From contig CACEPG010000013.1 of NCBI GenBank assembly GCA_902561355.1, forward strand, positions 1 to 37,362: a stretch of 37,362 nucleotides of DNA, given 5' to 3'. The position numbers and the translations under genes are program-made. Shown here in pieces: positions 16,275 through 25,436 of the stretch. The stretch's first letter is position 1; each line of letters begins with the position of its first letter. Under the pieces are notes generated by a model. That model ran no database searches, was not told where the DNA came from, and saw nothing but the letters and a program-made list of their open reading frames with translations. The stretch is from an uncultured Alphaproteobacteria bacterium (GTDB lineage: Bacteria; Pseudomonadota; Alphaproteobacteria; HIMB59; GCA-002718135).

Positions 16275-17465
16275 ATGGTAAATATCTGGCCTTTTTCTGG
16301 AACGCGTCCATTTAATCAAGAAGCAAAAAGCCTAATAGCTCCTTCTACTGACCATTTAAGTATTGAAAATATAGAAATCTTTAAAAAAAATAATTACTGG
16401 AATTATCTAAAAATTCTAAATCCAGTTGGTCAATTAAAAGAAAAGGATTCATTATTGGAAGCTAAATTACATTTTGATGAAATGAAAGAAAATAATGTAA
16501 TAAAAAAAGATGATAAAAGTAATTTTTATATTTATCAGATAGATTTCCAAGGACATACCCAAACTGGATTTTTATCATTAGCATCAATCAATGATTTTAC
16601 AACTAACAAAATCAAAGCTCATGAAAAAATTTATCAATCACGAATGAAAGAAAGAGCAGACCAAATGAATAACCTCCAAACCCAGATTGGGCCAATCTAT
16701 GTTATTTATAAATCACAAAAAAAAATAGAGTCATTATTAGAATCAATAATTAAAAAAATACCTAATTATGATTTTGAAAGTTTTGATGGTTCCAATCATA
16801 AGCTTTGGTGTGTAGATGATATTAATTACCATTTAGAATTAATAGAGGCTTTTAAATCAATTGATTTTTTTTATATAGCTGATGGTCATCACAGAATTGG
16901 TGCTATGGAATATTTGTCTAAATTAGATAATTTAAACATCGATAAATTTATGATTTCAGCTTTTCCAAATACTCAATCTAAGATTTTTGATTACAATAGA
17001 GTGATTAGAGATTTAAATGGTTATTCTGAAGAAAAGTTTATAAAGTTATTATCAGAAAATTTTGATATAAATTTAGTTAATAAGCCTTTTAAGCCAGAAA
17101 AAAATAAAAAGTTTGGAATGTATCATAAGGGAAAATGGTATTCCTTGAAATTTATTAACAAAACAAATTTTAATAGTTTTATTGACAATTTAGATATAAA
17201 TATTTTGAATCAGTTCTGTTTGAAAGAAATACTTGATATTAAAGATGTTAATAATGATGAAAGAATTAGATTTATTGCTGGTTGTCATGGACTAGAAGCA
17301 TTAGAAAAAAAAGTTAATGAAAATCCAGACTCTGTAGCTTTTTCAATCTTCCCTTCTAGTGTTGCTGATGTTATGAAAGTAGCTGATAATAATTTGACTA
17401 TGCCGCCAAAATCAACTTGGTTTGACCCGAAGCCATTAGATGGTTTAGTAGTTTATGAATTTTAA
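16275..17465 (+). CDS. DUF1015 family protein, serine-operon member
   Basis: This 396-aa cytoplasmic protein belongs to the DUF1015 family. Visible family blocks are the N-terminal PFSGTRPF, AHEKIYQSRMKERADQM near residue 114, IGPIYVIY near residue 137 and the hallmark ADGHHRIGAMEYL with D203, H205, H206 and R207. It is the first gene under the glycine riboswitch and is followed six bases later by serC and then serA. No serB is in the operon. The DGHHR motif recalls free-serine kinases of the ParB/Srx-like fold, so a role in interconverting phosphoserine and serine is an attractive inference but not shown. Confidence 0.88.
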   Translation: MVNIWPFSGTRPFNQEAKSLIAPSTDHLSIENIEIFKKNNYWNYLKILNPVGQLKEKDSLLEAKLHFDEMKENNVIKKDDKSNFYIYQIDFQGHTQTGFLSLASINDFTTNKIKAHEKIYQSRMKERADQMNNLQTQIGPIYVIYKSQKKIESLLESIIKKIPNYDFESFDGSNHKLWCVDDINYHLELIEAFKSIDFFYIADGHHRIGAMEYLSKLDNLNIDKFMISAFPNTQSKIFDYNRVIRDLNGYSEEKFIKLLSENFDINLVNKPFKPEKNKKFGMYHKGKWYSLKFINKTNFNSFIDNLDINILNQFCLKEILDIKDVNNDERIRFIAGCHGLEALEKKVNENPDSVAFSIFPSSVADVMKVADNNLTMPPKSTWFDPKPLDGLVVYEF

Positions 17466-17470
17466 TAATT

Positions 17471-18634
17471 ATGGATAAACCAAAATTAAAACCTGATAAT
17501 CCGAATTTTTCAAGTGGTCCTTGTTCGAAAAGACCTGGTTGGAAAATTGACAATTTAATAAATGCCAACACTGGCAGATCTCATCGATCAGGTGAAGCAA
17601 AATCAAAGTTAAAATTTGTTATTGATAAATCAAAAGAATTATTAAATCTTCCAAGTGATTATGTTGTAGGTATTATGCCAGGCTCAGATACTGGTGCGCT
17701 TGAGGCTGCTTTATGGTCTTTATTAGGTGAACGGGGAGTAGATATATTAGCATGGGAAAATTTTGGCAAAGATTGGATTCAAGATGTTGTTAAACAACTT
17801 AAATTATCAAATTTAAATGTTCATGATGTAAATTATGGGGATTTTCCAGATTTAACAAAAGTTAATTTTAATAATGATGTAATTTTTACATGGAATGGAA
17901 CTACTTCAGGAGTTAAAGTACCTAATGCTGATTGGATTCCGGATCAAAGAGATGGTTTAACTATTTGCGATGCTACATCAGCTATTTTTGCTATGCCAAT
18001 TGATTACAAAAAGTGTGATGTTCTGACTTGGTCTTGGCAAAAAGTATTAGGTGGAGAGGCAGCTCATGGTATGATAGCTTTGTCTCCAAAAGCATTATCG
18101 AGACTTGAAAATTACACTCCTCAGTGGCCAATTCCAAAAATTTTTAGAATAGCCAATAATCAAAAAATAATAAAAGGAATATTTGAAGGAAGTACAATTA
18201 ATACACCCTCTATGATCTGTGTTGAAGATGCTATTGATGGACTTAATTGGGCTGAAGAAAAAGGAGGTTTAAGTTTTTTGATAGAAACATCAATGAAATC
18301 TTTTGATATGATTTATAATTGGATTGAAAAAAATGAGTGGTTGACTTTTTTATCTAATAATAAAAGTAAAGAATATCTTTCTAATACTGGTATTACATTT
18401 AAAATTTGTGAAGATTGGTATTTAACTAAAAATGAAGATGATCAAAGATCAATAGTAAAACAAATTTGTAAAACTCTTTCTGATGAAGGTGTAGCTTTTG
18501 ATATTAATGGATACGCAAAAGCTCCTCCTTCTTTTAGAATTTGGGCTGGGGGAACAGTAGAGCCTAAGAATGTTGAATTATTATTACCTTGGCTGGAGTG
18601 GGCTTATCATCAATCAAAGGCTTTAAATGCCTAA
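17471..18634 (+). CDS. serC: Phosphoserine aminotransferase
   Basis: This 387-aa class V aminotransferase makes O-phosphoserine from 3-phosphohydroxypyruvate and glutamate. The sequence is of the alphaproteobacterial/methanogen SerC type: NFSSGPCSKRPGW near the N-terminus, TGRSHRS with phosphate-binding residues near residue 34, MPGSDTGALEAALWSLLG near residue 69, CDATSAIFAM near residue 166 and the PLP lysine K191 in WSWQKVLGGEAAHG. Length fits. It overlaps serA by eight bases (ATGCCTAA), so the two are translationally coupled and both lie under the upstream glycine riboswitch. Confidence 0.95.
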   Translation: MDKPKLKPDNPNFSSGPCSKRPGWKIDNLINANTGRSHRSGEAKSKLKFVIDKSKELLNLPSDYVVGIMPGSDTGALEAALWSLLGERGVDILAWENFGKDWIQDVVKQLKLSNLNVHDVNYGDFPDLTKVNFNNDVIFTWNGTTSGVKVPNADWIPDQRDGLTICDATSAIFAMPIDYKKCDVLTWSWQKVLGGEAAHGMIALSPKALSRLENYTPQWPIPKIFRIANNQKIIKGIFEGSTINTPSMICVEDAIDGLNWAEEKGGLSFLIETSMKSFDMIYNWIEKNEWLTFLSNNKSKEYLSNTGITFKICEDWYLTKNEDDQRSIVKQICKTLSDEGVAFDINGYAKAPPSFRIWAGGTVEPKNVELLLPWLEWAYHQSKALNA

Positions 18635-19565
18635 AGTGCTAATTTCAGATGCAATGGATAAAATTGCTGAAACAATTCTACTTTCAAATAATATTGAAGT
18701 TGATGTAAAAACAAATCTTTCAGTAGAAGATCTTTATAATAATATAGATTCTTATGATGGTTTAATTGTTAGATCTGCAACAAAAGTAACAAGAGAAATA
18801 ATTGAAAAAGCTGATAAATTAAAAATTATTGGTAGAGCTGGAGCAGGGGTTGATAATATTGATTTATTAGCAGCAAAAGAAAAAAATATAATTGTAATGA
18901 ATACTCCAGGGGGGAATACTAATGCTACTGCTGAGCATACCCTTGCGTTACTGTTATCTTTATCTAGAAAAATTCCTAAAGCTGATTTAACTACACATAA
19001 AGGTCAATGGGCAAAGAAAGAGCTAAAAGGTAATGAAATAAATGGAAAAACAATAGGCATTATTGGTTTTGGAAATGTAGGTAAAAGGTTTGCTGAAATT
19101 TGTCACGCATTAGATTTAAAAATACTTATTTATTCAAAATCATTTGCAATGACAAAACATGACTACCCACAATATATTTCTTCGGATTTAAATAATATTT
19201 TAGAACAAGCAGATATAATAAGCTTTCACTGTAAACCTACTTCTGATGGATCTCCAATTATTACATCTGCAGAAATTAATAAAATGAAAAATAACGCTTT
19301 AATTATTAATACTGCGAGAGGAAATCTTGTTTCAGAAAATGATTTATTTGAAGCTTTAAAAAGTAATAAAATCAAAGGAGCCGCATTAGATGTTTATGCA
19401 AATGAACCTGCTAAAGATAATATACTTTTTGGGTTAGAGAATATTATTTTAACCCCTCATATAGCTGCTTCTACTAGTGAAGCTCAAATTATTGTTGCCG
19501 AGATGGTAGCTAATCAATTTGTTGATTATTTTATTAAAGATAAAATAAACAATCAAGTTACTTGA
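18627..19565 (+). CDS. serA: 3-phosphoglycerate dehydrogenase, short form without ACT domain
   Basis: This 312-aa D-isomer-specific 2-hydroxyacid dehydrogenase catalyses the first step from 3-phosphoglycerate toward serine. It has GRAGAGVDNIDL near residue 70, the NAD loop GIIGFGNVGKR near residue 146, and the catalytic Arg, Glu and His in NTARGNLV, YANEP and TPHIAAST. The usual SerA has 400-530 residues with a C-terminal ACT (and often ASB) domain for serine feedback; this one stops right after the catalytic unit. The function is assigned from its coupling to serC; the fold alone could serve other hydroxyacids. Its end overlaps the convergent htpG by eight bases. Confidence 0.88.
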   Translation: MPKVLISDAMDKIAETILLSNNIEVDVKTNLSVEDLYNNIDSYDGLIVRSATKVTREIIEKADKLKIIGRAGAGVDNIDLLAAKEKNIIVMNTPGGNTNATAEHTLALLLSLSRKIPKADLTTHKGQWAKKELKGNEINGKTIGIIGFGNVGKRFAEICHALDLKILIYSKSFAMTKHDYPQYISSDLNNILEQADIISFHCKPTSDGSPIITSAEINKMKNNALIINTARGNLVSENDLFEALKSNKIKGAALDVYANEPAKDNILFGLENIILTPHIAASTSEAQIIVAEMVANQFVDYFIKDKINNQVT

Positions 19566-21420
19566 TAAATAGATCTGTTAAACTCTCTACATAGCTTACA
19601 GGATTTGATAATACATTGCCATCAAGTATATTTGCTTGATCAAGAATAATTTGAGAAATTTTTTTATGATCAAAATTATTTAAATTTTCTGAAATTTTTA
19701 TAATCATTGGATGATCTGCATTAATTTCTAATATTTTTTTAGAATTTGGTGTTTTTTGGTTATGCATCTTCATAAGTTTTTCCATATTTATATCCATACC
19801 AGTTTCTTCCGCTACCATTAATACTGGACTTTTAGTTAATCTGTCTGAAACAATGACATTTGAAATAGTATCTTTAAGTTCATTCTTTAACAGTAAGACT
19901 AAATCATTGATTTTATTATCTAATTTATTATCCTTTTTCTTATTATTGTCTAATTTTTTATCGCCAATTTTTGATAAATCAACTTTACCCTTTGTTATTG
20001 ATTTAAATTCATATTCTTTATATTTGCCTACATTTTGTAGCCAAAACTCATCAACTGCATCAGTCATAAATAAAACAGGTATTTTTTTTTGTAAGAATAC
20101 TTCTAGTTGGGGTGAATTTTTAATATGATCTTTATCAGTATTAGCAAAATAATAAATTTCTTTTTGCTCTTTTACCATTTTCTCTACATAAGAATCTAAT
20201 GAAATTGATTCATTATTATTTGAATTTTCAAATCTTAATAATGTTAGAATTTTTTCATGATGATCGTTAAATTCATATAAGCCTTCTTTTATTACCGCTC
20301 CAAAATTTTTCCAAAAATTTAAATATTTTTCATTATCTTTATTAGCGATTGAGATTATCTCATTTAAAACTTTATTTGTTATTCCTTTTTTAATTTTTGC
20401 AATTACTGGATTGTTTTGTAGCATTTCCCTACTAATATTTAATGAAATGTCTTGCGAATCTACAATTCCTGGAACAAAACGAAGCCAATTTGGCATGATT
20501 TCATCACATTCATCTGAAATAAAAATTTTTTGAACATATAATTTTATCTTATTCTTTCTTTCTGAGTTAAATAAATCCATTGGTTGATTTGTTGGAAGAT
20601 ATAGTAGTGCTTTATAATTTATAACACCTTCAGCATTATAGTGAATTGTTTTTAAGGGCTCATCAAAGTTAAAAGATATACTGCTATAAAATTGTTTGTA
20701 ATCATCTTCTTTAATATTTTTTTTATCTTTTAGCCATAAAGGATCTCCTTCATTAATTTTTTCTTCTTTTTCTTTTGAGTTATCTAAATCATCTAAAATT
20801 ATTGGAAAAGGAATGTAATTAGAATACTTAGTTATAATACCTCTTAGTCTAAATGTATCAAGAAACTCTTCAGCATCTTTTTTTATGTTTAATTTAATTT
20901 TTGTTCCTCTTTTAGAATCTTTAATTTTTTCAATTGTATAATTTTCTTTACCATTAGATTGCCAAAGATTAGTATCTTCATTTCCTATACTTTTGGATGT
21001 AACTTCGACTGTACTTGCCACCATGTAAGATGAATAAAAACCTACACCAAATTGACCTATAGCTGATATATCGTTATTTTTTTTACTTTTCATAGCTTCG
21101 ATAAATTTATTTGTTCCAGATCTTGCAATAGTACCTAGATTATCAACCAGTTCATCTTTAGACATGCCAATGCCATTGTCCTCAATTTCTATAAATTTTC
21201 CTTTTTTTGAACATCTAACATTAATTTTTAACTCCTTATCTTCTCCTAAAAGATTTTTCTTAGATAATGATTCATACCTAAGTTTTTCACAAGCATCTGC
21301 AGCATTTGATATTAATTCTCTCAAAAAAATTTCTCTTTCGCTATATAAAGAGTTAGCAACTAGGTCTAAAAGTTTGCTAACTTCTGCCTGAAATGTATGA
21401 TTTTCTTTATTTTTTGTCAT
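19558..21420 (-). CDS. htpG: Molecular chaperone HtpG (Hsp90)
   Basis: This 620-aa homodimeric ATP-dependent chaperone has the GHKL ATPase domain first: ELISNAADACEKLRY with the Mg-binding Asn near residue 39, IEDNGIGMSKDEL near residue 76, and IGQFGVGFYSSYMVA near residue 120. The middle domain includes RGIITKYSNYIPFPI and LNISREMLQNNP near residue 325. A lysine/asparagine-rich linker near residue 480 precedes the C-terminal dimerisation domain. Length is normal. The 83-base gap to the divergent lipoprotein gene must hold promoters for both. I see no clear heat-shock sigma-32 box. Confidence 0.97.
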   Translation of the reverse strand: MTKNKENHTFQAEVSKLLDLVANSLYSEREIFLRELISNAADACEKLRYESLSKKNLLGEDKELKINVRCSKKGKFIEIEDNGIGMSKDELVDNLGTIARSGTNKFIEAMKSKKNNDISAIGQFGVGFYSSYMVASTVEVTSKSIGNEDTNLWQSNGKENYTIEKIKDSKRGTKIKLNIKKDAEEFLDTFRLRGIITKYSNYIPFPIILDDLDNSKEKEEKINEGDPLWLKDKKNIKEDDYKQFYSSISFNFDEPLKTIHYNAEGVINYKALLYLPTNQPMDLFNSERKNKIKLYVQKIFISDECDEIMPNWLRFVPGIVDSQDISLNISREMLQNNPVIAKIKKGITNKVLNEIISIANKDNEKYLNFWKNFGAVIKEGLYEFNDHHEKILTLLRFENSNNNESISLDSYVEKMVKEQKEIYYFANTDKDHIKNSPQLEVFLQKKIPVLFMTDAVDEFWLQNVGKYKEYEFKSITKGKVDLSKIGDKKLDNNKKKDNKLDNKINDLVLLLKNELKDTISNVIVSDRLTKSPVLMVAEETGMDINMEKLMKMHNQKTPNSKKILEINADHPMIIKISENLNNFDHKKISQIILDQANILDGNVLSNPVSYVESLTDLFIK

Positions 21421-21503
21421 CTTGAAGATTTAAGCATTTCTAATCATAATTCAATAGAATACAATATTTTTCTGCCACATTTAGGATTATTAATTTACAA
21501 TTT

Positions 21504-22136
21504 ATGATATTTGCTAAAATAATGAAAATTGACATCATACTCAAGTTTACTTCAATAATGTTTATTTTTTTAATTGCTTGTACAACAAACAAACAAATCA
21601 ATACTGTTGATAGTTGCTTGATGTTTGAACAAAAAAAAAATTGGTATAAAGCAACAAAAAAATCTTACGATAAATGGAATACTCCTATAGCACTTCAACT
21701 AGCTATAATTAATCAAGAGTCATCCTTTAATCAATTTGCAAAACCTGAAAGAAAAAAAATATTCGGTTTTATACCTGGGTCACGACCATCAACTGCATTT
21801 GGTTTTGCTCAAGTAACAAATCCCACATGGAATTGGTATAAAACAAAAACAGGTAACAAAAATGCATCTAGAGCAAACTTTGAGGATATAGCTGATTTCA
21901 TTGGCTGGTATACAACTCAATCTGAAAAAATGGTGGGGATATCTAAACAAGATTATTATAATCAGTATTTAGCATATCATGAGGGGCAAGGAGGTTGGAA
22001 GAAAAAAACATACCTAGATAAGAATTGGTTAATTGAAGTTGCTAAAAATGTTGAAAGAAATACTAAAATGTATAACAATCAATTATCTAAGTGTGCAGAG
22101 AAATTAAATAGAAAAGGTTTATTTGGTATATTTTAA
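21504..22136 (+). CDS. Lipoprotein with lytic-transglycosylase-like (SLT) domain
   Basis: This 210-aa protein has a lipoprotein signal whose lipobox L-I-A-C ends at C26. The true start may be the second ATG (codon 7, MKIDIIL), since the sequence ahead of it is atypical. The SLT-type domain follows: IINQESSFNQFAKP with the putative catalytic E72, STAFGFAQVTNPTWNWY near residue 93, and YLAYHEGQGGW near residue 155. It probably cleaves peptidoglycan glycan strands from the membrane. The stop codon shares a base with the next start (TAATG). Confidence 0.85.
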   Translation: MIFAKIMKIDIILKFTSIMFIFLIACTTNKQINTVDSCLMFEQKKNWYKATKKSYDKWNTPIALQLAIINQESSFNQFAKPERKKIFGFIPGSRPSTAFGFAQVTNPTWNWYKTKTGNKNASRANFEDIADFIGWYTTQSEKMVGISKQDYYNQYLAYHEGQGGWKKKTYLDKNWLIEVAKNVERNTKMYNNQLSKCAEKLNRKGLFGIF

Positions 22137-23314
22137 TGGTTGTATTAAATAGTATAAATCAGATGTTTGAAGAGATGAAATCTTGGAGACAAGATTTACA
22201 TAAAATTCCTGAAATTGGTTTAGAAGAATATGAAACTGCTAAATATTTAAAGGGCAAGCTTGATGAATTCAAAATTGATTATAAAGCTGGTTATTCGAAT
22301 ACAGGTATTGTAGCATGGGTAAAGGGTAGTAAAGGTAACAGTGATCGATCAATCGCTCTAAGAGCAGATTTTGACGCATTGCCTATGCCTGAAAAAAATG
22401 AATTTGAGCATAAATCTACCAATGAAGGCATGATGCATGCTTGTGGTCATGATGGACACACTTCAATGCTTTTAGGTGCAGCTAAATATTTATCTGAAAA
22501 TAATGATTTTGATGGAAATGTTTACTTTATTTTTCAACCAGGAGAAGAAGGATTTGCAGGTGGCAAAAAAATGATTGAGGATGGAATGTTTGATGATTTT
22601 AAGATTGACGAAGTTTATGCGTTACATAATTGGCCTGAACTGCCTTTAGGCTCTATAGGAGTTAATAGCGGTCCTATGATGGCCGCTGTTGATGAGTTTG
22701 ATATTATTGTCAAAGGGAAGGGTGGCCATGCTGCTATGCCTCAACAAGCTATAGATCCAGTAGTTATAGCTTCTCAAATTGTTTTAGCTGTTCAAACAAT
22801 TGTTAGCAGATCTACCAATCCAGTTGATAAAGCTTTAATTAGTATTACAAAAATTCACGGTGGTACAGCATATAATGTTATAGACGATACTGTTACTTTA
22901 AGTGGAACTATTAGAACATTTAAACCAGAAACTAGAATTTTTTATGAAAAAAGATTAGGAGAAATTTCACAAGGTATAGCTAAAGCAAATGGAGCTGAAG
23001 CAAGTATTAAGTTTGATTTGACTAATAAATATCCACCAACAATTAATTCAAAGAATGAAACTGAATTTGCCGCAAATGTTGCAAAAAAAGTTTTTGGAAA
23101 TGAAAATGTACACACTGATGTTGAGCCTTCAATGGGAGGTGAGGATTTTTCTTATTTGTTGGAAAAAAAACCAGGATCTTATTTATATATAGGCCAAGGA
23201 GATGAAAGTCATAAAGCTCATTTACATACTACACAATATGATTTTAATGATAATTTATTGCCTATTGGAGTTAATTATTGGGTTAAGCTTGTTTCTGAAT
23301 TTTTTTCAAAATAA
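22136..23314 (+). CDS. M20 family amidohydrolase (hippurate/amino-acid amidase type)
   Basis: This 392-aa metallopeptidase-like amidohydrolase of the M20D (HipO/AmiA/ILR1) group removes an acyl group from N-acylated amino acids. Metal-site motifs are present: MHACGHDGHTSMLLG near residue 101, FQPGEEGFAGG near residue 133 with the catalytic Glu, HNWPELPLGSIG near residue 163 and MGGEDFSYLL near residue 332. The dimerisation domain contains GKGGHAAMPQQAIDPV. No signal peptide. The first ATG overlaps the preceding stop; ATG at codon 10 (MFEEMKSWRQ) is a possible alternative. Substrate unknown. Confidence 0.92.
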   Translation: MVVLNSINQMFEEMKSWRQDLHKIPEIGLEEYETAKYLKGKLDEFKIDYKAGYSNTGIVAWVKGSKGNSDRSIALRADFDALPMPEKNEFEHKSTNEGMMHACGHDGHTSMLLGAAKYLSENNDFDGNVYFIFQPGEEGFAGGKKMIEDGMFDDFKIDEVYALHNWPELPLGSIGVNSGPMMAAVDEFDIIVKGKGGHAAMPQQAIDPVVIASQIVLAVQTIVSRSTNPVDKALISITKIHGGTAYNVIDDTVTLSGTIRTFKPETRIFYEKRLGEISQGIAKANGAEASIKFDLTNKYPPTINSKNETEFAANVAKKVFGNENVHTDVEPSMGGEDFSYLLEKKPGSYLYIGQGDESHKAHLHTTQYDFNDNLLPIGVNYWVKLVSEFFSK

Positions 23315-23323
23315 ATTTCATAA

Positions 23324-24085
23324 ATGATTAGTTATTTTGCTATTTATTCTATAGTAAAATTTCGTTTAAAAGAATTTGCATTTGAATATCATTATACAAT
23401 ACTAGCACCCATAATTAATAATTTATTATTTGTTTTAATTTTTTCTACAATTGATAGATATTATTCTTTATCTATAAATAATATTTCATTTATTGAATTT
23501 CTTATACCTGGACTTATTATAATGATTGTTGCTCAAGAAAGTTATGATAATTCTTCGGCATCACTAATCAACAGCAAACAAATAGGTTCATTTAATGATT
23601 TTTTAATGGCCCCTTTAAGTAGAGTAGAAATATTAGTATCTTATATTTTATCACAAATTATTATCGGTATTTTTTTAGGTGTAATTAATTTTTTTATTTT
23701 ATCTTTTTTTGTTGATTTTAATCAAGTTTCTATTTTTTTGTTTTTATACTATATCATTTTAGTTATAATTTTTTTTTCGAGTCTAGGCTGTATAATAGGT
23801 TTTTTGGCATTTAATTGGGATACCCAAAGTTCCTTTTCAAATTTTTTTGTTATACCTCTCAATTTCTTATCTGGTACTTTTTTTTCTATAAATGCTTTAC
23901 CTGATAATCTTAAAGTAATTTTTCTATATAACCCTTATTATTATATTGTTAATTCTTTTAGAAATTCATTTTATTATGATTTTGAATTTAAGTTATTTCA
24001 GAATATAATTATTTTTATTTTTGTTTTTTCTGCTTTTATCTTAGCTGTTTTTGTGTTTTATAAGGGTTTTAGACTTATTAAATAA
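23324..24085 (+). CDS. ABC-2 type transporter permease
   Basis: This 253-aa inner-membrane protein has six predicted spans and the ABC-2 exporter layout (NodJ/DrrB/YadH-like). The signature region is FLSGTFFSINALPDNLKVIFLYNPYYY split around residues 185-212, with LIPGLIIMIVAQESYDNSS near residue 62. No ATP-binding partner gene is adjacent, which is unusual; the ATPase must be encoded elsewhere. It shares its last base with the next gene's start. Cargo unknown. Confidence 0.85.
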   Translation: MISYFAIYSIVKFRLKEFAFEYHYTILAPIINNLLFVLIFSTIDRYYSLSINNISFIEFLIPGLIIMIVAQESYDNSSASLINSKQIGSFNDFLMAPLSRVEILVSYILSQIIIGIFLGVINFFILSFFVDFNQVSIFLFLYYIILVIIFFSSLGCIIGFLAFNWDTQSSFSNFFVIPLNFLSGTFFSINALPDNLKVIFLYNPYYYIVNSFRNSFYYDFEFKLFQNIIIFIFVFSAFILAVFVFYKGFRLIK

Positions 24086-24675
24086 TGGACTTTATATATG
24101 AAATAATTTTTTTAGTTAATAATTATATTGAATATAATTATACTATATCAATTATTTTATATTTTTTTTTATTAGTCATCTTTTTTACTTTTTCTTTACC
24201 AGGTGCAACAGTAGTTGTTATCTCTTCAGGATTTTTTTTTGGTTTTTTTTTAGGTTTTATAATTAATATATTTGCAATATCTATTGGAAGTTTATTCTTT
24301 GTTTTATTTTCAAAATTATTATTACAAAAATTATTTAAAAAAATTTTTATAAAATATTCATCAAAAATATCTAAATTGATACAAAATTCATCTTTTGAGT
24401 ATTTGATTCTTTTAAGGTTAATTGTAGGTCCTCCACTTGTAGTGCAAAATATTTGTCTATCTTTGATGAATGTTTCAAAAATTAAAATATTTGTATCAAC
24501 TTTTGTTGGTTTTATACCTATAATAGGATTTTTATCTTATATTGGTAGTTACTTAAACAATATATTTGATTTAAAAAAGATAAAGTTTGATAATCTTATT
24601 TCCATAGAATTTTTAGTAATTTTATTTTTTTTAATATTTTTATTATTATTGAGAATTTATTTAAAGAAAAATTAA
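24085..24675 (+). CDS. TVP38/TMEM64 (VTT-domain) membrane protein
   Basis: This 196-aa inner-membrane protein has about five hydrophobic segments and the VTT/SNARE-associated fold seen in DedA, YdjX and VMP1/TMEM41 lipid scramblases. The core is FSLPGATVVVISSGFFFGF near residue 36 and LLRLIVGPPLVVQNICL near residue 110, with the re-entrant loop FVGFIPIIGFLSYIG. Possible lipid transport or membrane homeostasis is inferred from relatives. It overlaps the ABC-2 permease by one base, so they are co-transcribed, and it is convergent with mazG (four-base overlap). Confidence 0.83.
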   Translation: MDFIYEIIFLVNNYIEYNYTISIILYFFLLVIFFTFSLPGATVVVISSGFFFGFFLGFIINIFAISIGSLFFVLFSKLLLQKLFKKIFIKYSSKISKLIQNSSFEYLILLRLIVGPPLVVQNICLSLMNVSKIKIFVSTFVGFIPIIGFLSYIGSYLNNIFDLKKIKFDNLISIEFLVILFFLIFLLLLRIYLKKN

Positions 24676-25436
24676 TTAATTTTTGCCAAGTTCCAATACT
24701 TATTTAATTGATTTGAATTAAGTTTATTTAAATCTTTATTTTCTTTTTTAATTATTTTTTCTAACTTTTTCCATCTATTAATAAATTTTCTGTTACCTTT
24801 TTTTAAAATTTCTTCAGGATTAAATTTTAATTTTCTTGAGACATCTAATGAAGCAAAAATTAAATCTCCAAGTTCTTTTTTAATTTTGCTTTTATTATTA
24901 TTTTTTAATTCTTTTTTTAATTCTATAGATTCTTCTATTACTTTATTAATTGCTTGTTCATTATTTAAATATTCAAACCCTACACTAGCTACTTTTTTTT
25001 GTATTTTATTAGCTTGCAACATTGCAGGATATGTTATTGGTATTCCGTCAAGAAGTGACTTATTATTTTTATTTTTTGATTTTTCCCACCAATTTTTAAA
25101 TTCTTTAATATTTTTAAATTTTTTATTTTTAAAAACGTGTGGATGTCTTTTCATCATTTTATTAGTTATTTCATCTACAACGTCATAAAAATTAAATTTA
25201 TTTTTTTCAGAAGCTATTTGAGACATATAAATAACTTGGAATAGTAAATCACCTAATTCTTCTTTAAGTTTAATATAATTTTTTGTATATACTTGTTCTG
25301 CTACTTCATAAACTTCTTCTATCGAATAAGGTATAATAGTATTTAATGTTTGTTTTTTATCCCAAGCACATCCTTTCTTAGGATCTCTAAGTTTTTCCAT
25401 AACTTTTAAAATTTTATTGATTTTATTTTTTTTCAT
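24672..25436 (-). CDS. mazG: Nucleoside triphosphate pyrophosphohydrolase MazG
   Basis: This 254-aa two-repeat MazG hydrolyses (d)NTPs to NMPs, helping nucleotide-pool hygiene. Repeat 1 begins LRDPKKGCAWDKKQT near residue 17 and has the metal-binding EEVYEVAEQV and KLKEELGDLLFQV near residue 58. Repeat 2 has EESIELKKEL and IKKELGDLIFASLDVSRK near residue 187. The start is supported by alignment with the usual short N-terminus before LRDP. Oddly, the ATG directly follows the U-tract of an upstream terminator, leaving no room for a leader or ribosome site. Confidence 0.94.
   Translation of the reverse strand: MKKNKINKILKVMEKLRDPKKGCAWDKKQTLNTIIPYSIEEVYEVAEQVYTKNYIKLKEELGDLLFQVIYMSQIASEKNKFNFYDVVDEITNKMMKRHPHVFKNKKFKNIKEFKNWWEKSKNKNNKSLLDGIPITYPAMLQANKIQKKVASVGFEYLNNEQAINKVIEESIELKKELKNNNKSKIKKELGDLIFASLDVSRKLKFNPEEILKKGNRKFINRWKKLEKIIKKENKDLNKLNSNQLNKYWNLAKIN

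Noticed and set aside
21421-21503. GTGGCAG...TTGTA element upstream of htpG resembling a sigma-54 promoter
   Set aside because: Spacing between the two blocks is two bases too long, and no activator gene is nearby.
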